From Rhypophila decipiens (taxonomy: Eukaryota > Ascomycota > Sordariomycetes > Sordariales > Naviculisporaceae), in NCBI GenBank assembly GCA_033297075.1, contig MU858187.1, positions 37,900-101,899 of the forward strand: 64,000 nt of DNA. The letters are read 5' to 3'. The notes below the pieces were generated by a model, which ran no database searches, was not told where the DNA came from, and saw only the letters and a list, made by a program, of their open reading frames with translations. Position 1 is the first letter of the stretch. Each line of letters begins with the position of its first letter. The translations under genes were made by a program, and so were the position numbers. Positions 56,119 to 64,000 of this stretch are shown in pieces.

Positions 56119-58212
56119 ATGACCTTCGAGGTTATCTCGCTCTTATCAAGCCCCGATCGAGGGTCTCCGCCGCCCCCGCCGCCTGCCGCTGCGAGACCTC
56201 GGAAATCAACCTCACCGGTCGAGAGAAGGGCAATTCCTGCGTACGATGCTTTGGATTCCGACGACCCTTTCGACCAAGATGTCCAAGTTGCCCAAGATGA
56301 CAACGCCATAGCCCAGCACACGAAGCAGCCTTCATTTGCCGCCTTCAGGACCCTGTCCAGGAAACAAGTCGTCACAATCCCTGCCTCTGACGATATTTGG
56401 TCTCTAGATGATGATGACTTTCTCAAATCACCCTCACCAAAACGCCAGCGTCTGTCAACCGACGGGTCCAATTTGACGAGACGTACGGCCATCGGGGCTA
56501 AGCCAACAACTGGTTCAAGACGTTGGAGCCCGTCCGTTGATCAGTTAGATTTCACCAGTCCCGTCCGCGAAAGCACGAAGCCTACCAATCAAAGGACTCC
56601 CGCCTTCCCAGACGACGATGACGACGACCCGTTTGCATCTCCCTCTCCTCTCAGAGAGACACCGATCGATCTTACAGCCCCTGCCGCACGTTCCTCAATA
56701 ATCCCTGCGATTAATCTGGACGGCGAGAGTGACGACGGTCTGTTTGTCTCAAACGATACCCCTAAGAGAAAAGATCGAAAACAAAAGGCGCCTGGTCTGG
56801 CAGTGCCGTGGGATCCCATTTCAAGCTCCGCGCCTCCTCCGACAGCACCCCGCAACCTGGTAGTACAACCAGCGAGGCATATGCAAAGAAGCGTCTCGGA
56901 GATCATCACTCTGGATGATTCAGATGATGACAATTTTGCTACCAGGATAGAGTCTTCCGAGGACGAGTTTCCTGACATTGGCAAACTGGATGCATCAAAT
57001 CGCTTGTCCAGAATTCCTCGAGGAAAACAGCCGGCACGTCTCCGAACGCTAGGGGCGACGAAACCGAAAGTTGCGCGAAAGCCGGCGAGGAAGACTGCCG
57101 AAGAAGTGGCCAAGGAAAGGGAGGAAAAGGTAGCCGCGCGGGAGGCAGAGCGTGAGCGCAAGAGGCAAGAGGCAAAACAGGCCAAGGAAGACAAGGCACT
57201 GGAGAAGCAAATGGCAGCGGCTCTCGCAGAGGTCAACAAGGTGCGGACCGACAAGAAAGTCTCGACGCCAGAGATGATCGTCCAACTCCCAGACACTTTA
57301 CCCGCCTCGCAGAAACTGCAAGCGGAAACGCTGCTCAAGGACTTGGACGTACAGGCTGAGTCATGGCGGTGCCCTATAGAAAACGTGGTGAAATGGAAAC
57401 GAAAGGTGCGCTCCCGATTCAACGAAGAGCTCGGTCACTGGGAGCCGATCTCCATGAGGATCGAAGAAGAAAAATACGCCATGGTGATCATGCCCTTTGG
57501 CGAGTTCGTCCGGCGTGTCCTGGCCACCGACAATTCCGATGCCCTAGAATCCCACGTCTTGTTGATGCAGCGAGCATTTCCAGACCACACCATCATCTAC
57601 CTCATCGAAGCCCTCGACACCTGGATGCGCAAGAACCGCAACCTCCGCAACCGGCAATACGTCTCGGCCGTCCTAGGTGACCAGCCACCACCTAGCACCC
57701 AGGCACGGCGACGTAAGAACAATGAACCGACAGAGTACGTCGACGAGGACAAGATCGAAGATGCCCTCCTCCAACTTCAAGTCCTACACGGGGTCTTGAT
57801 CCACCATACCAACGCAGAGATAGAAACAGCCCAGTGGATCGCCATTTTTACCCAGCACATCAGTACCGTACCATACAGACGACAGAAGGAAGAGAGCAAC
57901 GCAGCAGGCGCAGGATTCTGCATGGAGACTGGCCAGGTCAGGACGGGCGACGGCGCCAAGGATACGTATATCCGCATGTTGCAGGAGATTGGCCGCGTGA
58001 CGGCCCCGGTTGCGTATGGGATCGCGGCCGAGTTTGGTTCCGTGCCGGAGCTAGTGAGGGGCCTGGAGGAAAGTGGCCCGCTGACGCTGGAGGGCGTCAA
58101 GAAGAGTGCAAATAGAGATGGGGCCCTTACCGATCGGTCTGTTGGGCAGGCTATGAGCAAGAGGATTTACAAGATTTTTACGGGGAAAGATGCCACAAGC
58201 ACTGAAATATGA
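56119..58212 (+). CDS. EME1: EME1/MMS4, non-catalytic subunit of the Mus81 endonuclease
   Basis: Intronless, 697 residues. The N-terminal half is acidic, Ser/Pro-rich and disordered, with SIM-like motifs (EVISLLSS at residues 4-11, EIITLDDSDDD at about 261). A charged helical stretch rich in Glu/Lys/Arg/Ala follows at about 325-375. The ERCC4-like nuclease fold is at about 385-560, including MVIMPFGEFVRRVL and TIIYLIEALDTWMRKNRN, but lacks the catalytic GDxnERKxxxD, as expected for the non-catalytic partner. The C-terminal helix-hairpin-helix part covers IGRVTAPVAYGIAAEFGSVPELV and GQAMSKRIYKIFTG. Mus81-Eme1 cuts 3' flaps, forks and nicked Holliday junctions. Conservation of the ERCC4 and C-terminal modules supports EME1. 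Confidence 0.88.
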   Translation: MTFEVISLLSSPDRGSPPPPPPAAARPRKSTSPVERRAIPAYDALDSDDPFDQDVQVAQDDNAIAQHTKQPSFAAFRTLSRKQVVTIPASDDIWSLDDDDFLKSPSPKRQRLSTDGSNLTRRTAIGAKPTTGSRRWSPSVDQLDFTSPVRESTKPTNQRTPAFPDDDDDDPFASPSPLRETPIDLTAPAARSSIIPAINLDGESDDGLFVSNDTPKRKDRKQKAPGLAVPWDPISSSAPPPTAPRNLVVQPARHMQRSVSEIITLDDSDDDNFATRIESSEDEFPDIGKLDASNRLSRIPRGKQPARLRTLGATKPKVARKPARKTAEEVAKEREEKVAAREAERERKRQEAKQAKEDKALEKQMAAALAEVNKVRTDKKVSTPEMIVQLPDTLPASQKLQAETLLKDLDVQAESWRCPIENVVKWKRKVRSRFNEELGHWEPISMRIEEEKYAMVIMPFGEFVRRVLATDNSDALESHVLLMQRAFPDHTIIYLIEALDTWMRKNRNLRNRQYVSAVLGDQPPPSTQARRRKNNEPTEYVDEDKIEDALLQLQVLHGVLIHHTNAEIETAQWIAIFTQHISTVPYRRQKEESNAAGAGFCMETGQVRTGDGAKDTYIRMLQEIGRVTAPVAYGIAAEFGSVPELVRGLEESGPLTLEGVKKSANRDGALTDRSVGQAMSKRIYKIFTGKDATSTEI

Positions 58213-58973
58213 GAGCTAAAGGAGACGAGCAGAGGCGTTTGTATATCTTTTTCTTTATTTCTTATGCCAGGTTGCATTGATACCCTTGGGAAGAAGAGGG
58301 CCTACTAATTTACTTTCTTCATCTTTCATACCAGCTTGTCCAGATGCCTAGGTCTTTATATATAAGCGTGAAGTGCGCCTCTGTTACCTGGCCTTAAGTT
58401 ATGGTATGCCCGAATTGCATGGTTCTTCTTTTCCATTGACGCAATACTCATGTAAAGAGATTAGAAACCCCCGAGTGAACTAATCATTCATCTCGGAATG
58501 AAGTGACTGGTGGGCCAAAAGGCAGCAGGGACCATTTACGTCGAGATTTGAGGTTTGTTCGCACCCGGAGGATATCATTAAACTTAGTCAACCATATCCA
58601 TTCTTGCAGATAGATAAAGTACTAGGTACATGGCCATTGTCCTCTTTTGTCCTCTCTTTCTCTGTCCCAGTTGGTGATGACCAACATAGAGAAAAGGCCA
58701 ACCAACCAGCATGCTTCCTCACTCAGCCTGGCATTTTGCCTTGCATGTCCCTCCTCATGTTGTGAAATTTTTTCCATGAGAATCAACTCATCCCATCGAT
58801 CATAATAGAAACGACCAGTATAGAGAAATGAAAAAGAAAAGAGAAAAAGAAACATAACGAAAACAATTAAAGAAAGGGTGGTATAACAACATTGCCCCAA
58901 CCAACACATACAACGCGCCGCTTTACACAGAATTCCCAAAAAAACTTAAACTAAGCAAACTGAATACCTCCAT
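58213..58973. other. Intergenic between convergent genes, nothing recognised
   Basis: 760 bp with the 3' ends of EME1 and the acetyl-CoA synthetase gene. AT-rich in places, without a repeat. Confidence 0.5.
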
Positions 58974-61452
58974 TTATTTCTTGCCCTTGGCTTCGTGAAC
59001 GATCTTGATGATCTTCTCCACGACAGAAGGGTCGGAAAGCTGGTCGAAGAATTAGTGTCAGTTACAACTGCCAATATGACAAAAGTACTCTCAAAGGGAA
59101 AACTTACCGTAGAGATATCTCCCAGCTGGTCCTCCTCACCGGCCAGGATCTTTCTCAAGATTCTTCTCATGATCTTGCCGCTGCGGGTCTTGGGCAGATC
59201 CGGGACGATGTACACCGCCTTGGGCGCCGCGAAGGGTCCGATGCTCTTCCGCACCTGGAGGATAAACTCTTTCCTCAGGGCCTCGGTGGGATCATCGCCG
59301 TTCTTGAGCGACACGAAGGCGTTAACAGCTTGCCCCGTAAGCTCGTCAGCAACGCCTACGACGGCCGCCTCGGCAATGGCATGATGCTCGATCAATGCTG
59401 CCTCGATCTCGGCCGTAGACAGGCGGTGACCGCTGACGTTTACTACGTCGTCAACGCGTCCGCGGATCCAGTAGAATCCTTCGTGATCACGGCCTGCACC
59501 GTCGCCCGTGAACTGTCAAGGTAGGATATTAGCATTAACGGTGCTTGTTGAAATCTGAGGATTGGTTGGAAGTACTCACATAATAGCCCTTGTATACGTT
59601 GAGATATGTGTCCATGTACCGCTTATGGGCGCCATAGACGGTCCGGGCCATGCTGGGCCATGGCTGCTTGAAGGCAAGGACACCCTCCACGTCGTTTCCG
59701 TGGATCTCCTCGCCGGAGACGGGATCAATGATGGCAGGCTCGATTCCGAAGAAGGGAAGCGAGGCTGAGCCGGGCTTGGTAGGTGTCACACCAGCAAGAG
59801 GGGTAATAACATTGGACCCAGTCTCGGTCTGCCAGTAGGTGTCCACGACCTGTGATTCCTCCTTGCCCACGACCTCGAAATACCACTTCCAGATCTCGGC
59901 GGCGATCGGCTCACCGACGGAACCGAGGACTCTGAGATGCTTCATTTCATTCTTGACGTACTGGTCGCCGGCCCGCTTGAGCAATCGGAGGGCTGTAGGG
60001 GCAACGTAGAACTGAGTGACCTTGTGCTTGTCAATGATATCCCAGTAACGGGAGAAATTGGGGTACGCGGGTGTGCCTTCGAAGACTACCGTCGACACAC
60101 CGAGGAGGAGAGGCGCGTAGACGACATAGGTGTGACCTGTGATCCAGCCGACATCTCCTCCGCAGAAGTACCTGTCGCCGTCGTGGATGTCGAAAACATA
60201 CTTGCCGGTCATGGCAGCTCCCAAGAGGTATCCACCCGTGGTGTGCATCACACCCTTGGGCTTTCCCGTTGAGCCGGAAGTGTAGAGGAGGAAGAGCGGA
60301 TCTTCCGAGTTCATGGGCTCAGGGGCGATGTAGGCGGGCCACTTGTCGACCTCCTCGTGCCACCAGAGATCACGGCCCGGGGTCCAGGGGATCTCGGCGC
60401 CGGTGCGCTTGTAGACAAGGACGCCGGTGACGTCAGGGCACTGCTTGAGAGCGTCATCGACGATCTTTTTGGTTCCGATCAGCTTGCCACCACGCTTGCC
60501 CTCGTCTGTGGTGATGACGACTTTGCTGTTGGCGTCGATGACACGATCGCGCAGAGAGTCGGCAGAGAAGCCAGCAAACACGACTGAGTGGACAGCGCCA
60601 ATTCTGGAGCAGGCGAGGAAGGCGATGAGGGCCTCGGGGATCATGGGCAGGTAGATAGCCACTGTGTCACCCTTCCGGACGCCCATCTGCTTCAGGACGT
60701 AGGCGGTCTTGGAGACCTGGCGGAGGAGCTCGCCATAGGTGACGTTCCGGCCCTCATTTGGCTCGTCGGCCTCGTAGATGATGGCCACCTTGTTGGGGTC
60801 CTTGAAGGCATGTCTGTCGACACAGTTGAATGAGGCATTGAGTTCTCCCTCCAAGAACCAAGCAATGTCACCGCCGGCTAGCGAGCCGTTGTGGACCGTC
60901 TGAAAGTCTTTGGACCAAGTCAACAGGTCGCGGGCCATGCGGCCCCAAAACTGGGCGGGTTGAGTGATGGACTCCTTGTAGAGCTGCTGATACTCCTCGA
61001 GACCTGCATGAATGTGCGTCAGCCCAGACCGATTTCCCGGGGTGTTGCAAGGCTCTCGGCAGTGCGGGGAGCGGGGGGGATTTGGGGAACTTGGGGTGGC
61101 TTACTGCTAAGATGAGGCTTGCTTGGGTGCTCTGTCACAATGCGGGTTAGCTTCGGTTCTCTTGTCTGTGCCTTCCTTTCGTCCATGTGGACCCGCTACA
61201 AATACCACCCAAAACTCCCTCCAACCCATGTCACCAAGCAGTTGTTCGGGGAAAGGTATGACATACTGGCCAGCATCTTCTCGGGGGGGTCTGAAAGAGA
61301 GAGGATTTTTGTTAGCTATCTGTTCCGCATCCGGCTTGTTACCTAAATCGAGGAGCGCATTGCTGTCGAATGCCATCATCAATTGACTTACGAAAGGTAT
61401 CTACTTCGTGGGCCTCGGCCACGACCGGGACCTTGGGGGCATCTCCAGCCAT
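58974..61452 (-). CDS. ACS1: Acetyl-CoA synthetase (acetate-CoA ligase)
   Basis: Six exons: 61452-61392, 61290-61267 (24 nt), 61131-61105 (27 nt), 61003-59580, 59512-59108 and 59039-58974, giving 668 residues. The two tiny exons encode the conserved [18 protein letters not shown]. The enzyme makes acetyl-CoA from acetate, CoA and ATP through acetyl-AMP, in the cytosol or nucleus. ANL-superfamily motifs present: P-loop [15 protein letters not shown] (about 275), WQTETGS, the hinge/[20 protein letters not shown], and [14 protein letters not shown] with the catalytic and acetylation-regulated Lys (about 626). The N-terminal ACAS domain ([19 protein letters not shown]) is complete. In fungi the gene (facA/acuA) is induced by acetate. 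Nothing is truncated. Confidence 0.96.
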
Positions 61453-62783
61453 GTTGTGTTGTTGTGTGGTTATAGCGGGGTAATACTGTCAGAGAGCTGT
61501 GTGCTGTCTATAGCGGGGTTTGTGGTCGTTGGTAATTGATACGGATATTGAAGTTGGTATTGGAAAGTTTCGACGCGAGTTCGAATCACAAGAAGCAATA
61601 CACAGGAAAACGATCAACAAAAGTGAAGAACACCTGCTGCAGTTGAGATGGGAAGAAAGGAGAGGAGAGGACAGAGAGGAAGAGTGGAGAGGTTGAGTAG
61701 GTAGGTACCAAAGAGAGAAAGAGAGAGGACGGGTTGACTTGAGGACTTATTTATTATCAGGAAAACCGGTCGGGGTGAAGCGTCTTTGTATTGTGGCAGA
61801 ATCAAACGAGCATATCCGCCGTGATCGAGACGGCATCCATGCAACTTGCGGTTGAAAGGTGGGCTGCGTGGACTGCAAGGGCTCCGACCGGACAGGTACA
61901 GGTTGTACAGGTACAGGATCCAGCATAGTCATCAATCAGTGTGGGTTCAGGTGTCCATCCTTCCGCCCGGTGAATGCTAGGAACCCCTCGTGGCATGCCA
62001 GCCAGGAGGCCAGCATCCCGAGAGACTTGTCGAAAAAGTCGCCATCGCTGCCGCAGCTGCTGTGGTGATGACATACTACCTAATCCCCTGGCAACTTCGG
62101 ACTCTTGGGATGGGCGTTAGTAGTGTAGCTCCGTGTTGTTGACCTATGAGCTGAAAAGCCAAGGCTTGGAGAGCCTCCTGGGTTCTGCATCAAGGCTATA
62201 TTTCCTTGATTTAAGGATACAGAGGGTTGAGCAGCGTGATCACTGCCCAAACAGCCAAACTAACCGATATGAAGAGAAAGGCATATAAGCGTGTGCTAAC
62301 GCATGGCGGTTCAAGTGTCGAGCACAACGTCAACACGCCGTGTATGAACAGCCAACGTGAACACTCCATGTCTGCTCTTCGGTAGGTACGGAATCTGGAG
62401 AGTGAGTGCCCGGGGAACGGATAGGCAATGAAAATTGACCCCTCCTCCGGAGACGGAAGGCCCACCCATATCATGGTGGGGAAACCCTACTCGCGCAATA
62501 CGGGCCCTTGCCGTAGTGTAGTGTACTTTGAGATCTGAAATGTGGTTTTAAGTCTACAACTTAATCCATCGGTGACCCTGCTACTCTCACTTTGTTGAGC
62601 CCCGCCGTAATGTCCAGAATATTTCCCCAGAATGCATATCACAGCTTAACAAAGGAGGAGACAGCGCCCGAACCGGGACGAGTACATACGAGGACAAGGC
62701 TGCTGTGGATCGGGAGGAGCAAAATCTTGGGACGCAAAGAGTCTGCCTTCATCTCTTCCCCTTTTCCATCTTTCCTTCCTCCA

Positions 62784-62816
<33 letters not shown>

Positions 62817-63453
62817 CTCCTCTTTGCGTGAATGATCATACAGGCATCCAATATCTGTTTATCTTTGGCAAAATAGGTGTCCCGACCACCTGGAGTGGTC
62901 CCCGATGGAATAGAAAAGAAAGCGACAGTAGAGGTAAAGCAATTTAGGATGCACACATTGATGTCGGTTCAGCTTGGCTCAACTGGCTAATACTGAAAAC
63001 CATGCACCGGTTGACGGCACGAACGGGAGACCTACGGCAGCCCCAAAGCTTGAATTGAATTGGATGGGACTTGACGATAGCAATAATGCGCCGGCATGAG
63101 CCATATAATTTTTGTACGTAAGGAGTCCAACGGCCTCTCGGTGATGTGGATTGCTGGCACCGGCTTTAAGGTGCTCGGTGGTACAATAGCTCTTGGTTGC
63201 CCTATGAGATAGGAGATACCAGAGCCAGGAAGGAGCATGCTGAGACCCTCAGACGGGTCGCTAGAAGTTTTATACGGACAAGTCTCGGTCAACGGACAGC
63301 TCGCAGTCTCGGAATCGGAAGACGGGGAAGGAGACAGGTACGCGAGTCAACCCCAGAAACCGGCCCGCGGAGCCTGTGTCGAGTTGTCGACTCGTCTCAC
63401 GGCGATTGCCAAGCCATTGGATATGGGACCCTCTCTCTCAAACTGGTTGTTAC
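61453..63453. other. Intergenic upstream of acetyl-CoA synthetase, no gene
   Basis: 2 kb with the promoter of the synthetase gene at its start. A (CT)n microsatellite sits at about 62784-62807. Other open frames are short and not protein-like. Confidence 0.5.
62784..62807 (+). repeat. CT dinucleotide microsatellite
   Basis: About eleven uninterrupted CT units, followed by more pyrimidine-rich sequence. Confidence 0.9.
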
Positions 63454-63459
63454 GGTGAA

Positions 63460-63533
63460 CCCCCCTGTAAATGCAACCAAGCCAGACCACACTTTCTATT
63501 GCATTTACAAGGGGGGTTGCAATTACAGGGGGT
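63460..63533. repeat. Triple inverted motif CCCCCTGTAAATGCAA
   Basis: One copy on the plus strand (63460-63476) and two reverse-complement copies (63499-63516 and 63517-63533), almost identical. They form a potential 17-bp stem and a tandem pair. This looks like the end of a DNA transposon or a fold-back element. Confidence 0.7.
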
Positions 63534-63559
63534 AGGGCACGGACTATTTCACTGCCAAG

Positions 63560-63893
63560 CGGTAATTCAAACCTATCATATTACAGAATAGTGGGGCAAA
63601 CCTGTTTTCATACGTGTATAAACTCGTATTTCACACTTATTTTACTTGCAACTTTCTGCTTTTCGGTTGTATTTTGCATAGTTATATTTCGCCTTACTAT
63701 ATAATCTTAACCGTTAAATTAGTTGTAAATATAAGGGGGTTATACTTTATAGGGAGGTTATAGGATAGGGGGTTTACTATAGTATAATATAGGCATACCG
63801 AATTAGTAGTGATGTGCTTACTTTATTGTAGCTATATTAGGGGTTATGGAGTAGGGCAATTATATAGGATATATAGACTATTTAGTAGACTAT
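63560..63893. other. AT-rich, probably RIP-affected repeat remnant
   Basis: 330 bp of AT-rich sequence with short G-runs, few CA/TG-balanced codons and no open frame. It resembles the AT-rich interior of the 52-53 kb element and suggests a decayed repeat entering the window's right edge. Confidence 0.45.
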
Positions 63894-64000
63894 TGTCACG
63901 ATGTATATATAACCCTTGATTTCAAGTCGGCGTTCGACTTGAAATTCGACATCCTTTTGCGGAGGGTTCCATGGCCTAGTGGTAGGGTTCTAGACTAGTG
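63894..64000 (+). mobile_element. Partial copy of the hairpin-bearing LTR-like repeat
   Basis: Starts TGTCACGATG and contains hairpin 63919-63929/63935-63945. GACATCCTTTT, GGAGGGTT and GGCCTAGTGGTAGGGTTCTAGA follow, all matching the minus strand of 52790-52855. It is cut by the window edge. GGCCTAGTGG resembles a tRNA box A. Confidence 0.5.

Noticed and set aside
61560..61600. GAGTTCGAATCAC resembling a tRNA T-arm
   Set aside because: No matching acceptor, D or anticodon arms on either side.

Overview
The window is nuclear DNA of a filamentous ascomycete (Pezizomycotina). The evidence is: genes with short spliceosomal introns (about 50-165 bp, GT..AG, often GTAAGT/GTATGT/GTGAGT), an intron-bearing tRNA-Leu, a fungal-type gene set (SPX-ankyrin-GDPD protein, PGA1, an ABCD half-transporter, a CRO1-type protein, EME1, acetyl-CoA synthetase), gene spacing typical of a 35-45 Mb genome, and AT-rich repeat islands whose inverted repeats differ mostly by C/T and G/A transitions, as expected after repeat-induced point mutation (RIP). 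I cannot name the genus. Exon coordinates were worked out by hand from splice sites and family conservation.

Layout. 1-9 kb: five genes for basic RNA, translation and organelle functions: ZPR1 (cut by the left edge), an SNM1/Rpr2-type RNase MRP subunit and a DUF866 zinc protein, all on the minus strand; a mitochondrial-looking helical-repeat protein (plus); LSM1 (minus). 9-21 kb: GDE1-type glycerophosphodiesterase (plus), a WW-domain Gly/Gln/Pro-rich protein (plus), the GPI-mannosyltransferase II subunit PGA1 (minus), and a peroxisomal ABCD half-transporter (plus). 21.5-24 kb: tRNA-Leu(UAG) and a secreted Ser/Thr-rich surface protein (both minus). 24-27.7 kb: gene-poor. 27.7-31.3 kb: gamma-glutamyltranspeptidase (plus) converging on a zinc alcohol dehydrogenase (minus). 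31.3-34 kb: gene-poor, with a TIR element filled by a CAGTC satellite. 34-50.4 kb: a dense block with ARP3 (minus), threonine aspartase (plus), TFB4 (minus), a CRO1/UNC-45-like protein (plus) and a very long coiled-coil kinesin (minus). 50.4-56.1 kb: gene-poor, holding a RIP-degraded 1.2 kb TIR element with a second repeat nested in it. 56.1-61.5 kb: EME1 (plus) and acetyl-CoA synthetase (minus). 61.5-64 kb: gene-free, ending in AT-rich repeat sequence and a second copy of the nested repeat.

The genes are mostly housekeeping and are not a pathway cluster. Loose functional links are cytoskeleton (ARP3, CRO1-like, kinesin), acyl/acetyl-CoA metabolism (ABCD transporter, acetyl-CoA synthetase, alcohol dehydrogenase), and RNA/DNA maintenance (SNM1, LSM1, TFB4, EME1). 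I saw no secondary-metabolite cluster, CRISPR array or recognisable novel multi-gene system. The most interesting non-gene signals are the TIR/satellite element at 32.3-33.0 kb, the nested RIP-marked elements at 52.2-53.4 kb, and a hairpin-bearing repeat shared by 52.8 kb and 63.9 kb with covarying stem sequence. The most interesting coding oddity is an in-frame, repeat-encoding extension after the stop codon of the WW-domain gene.
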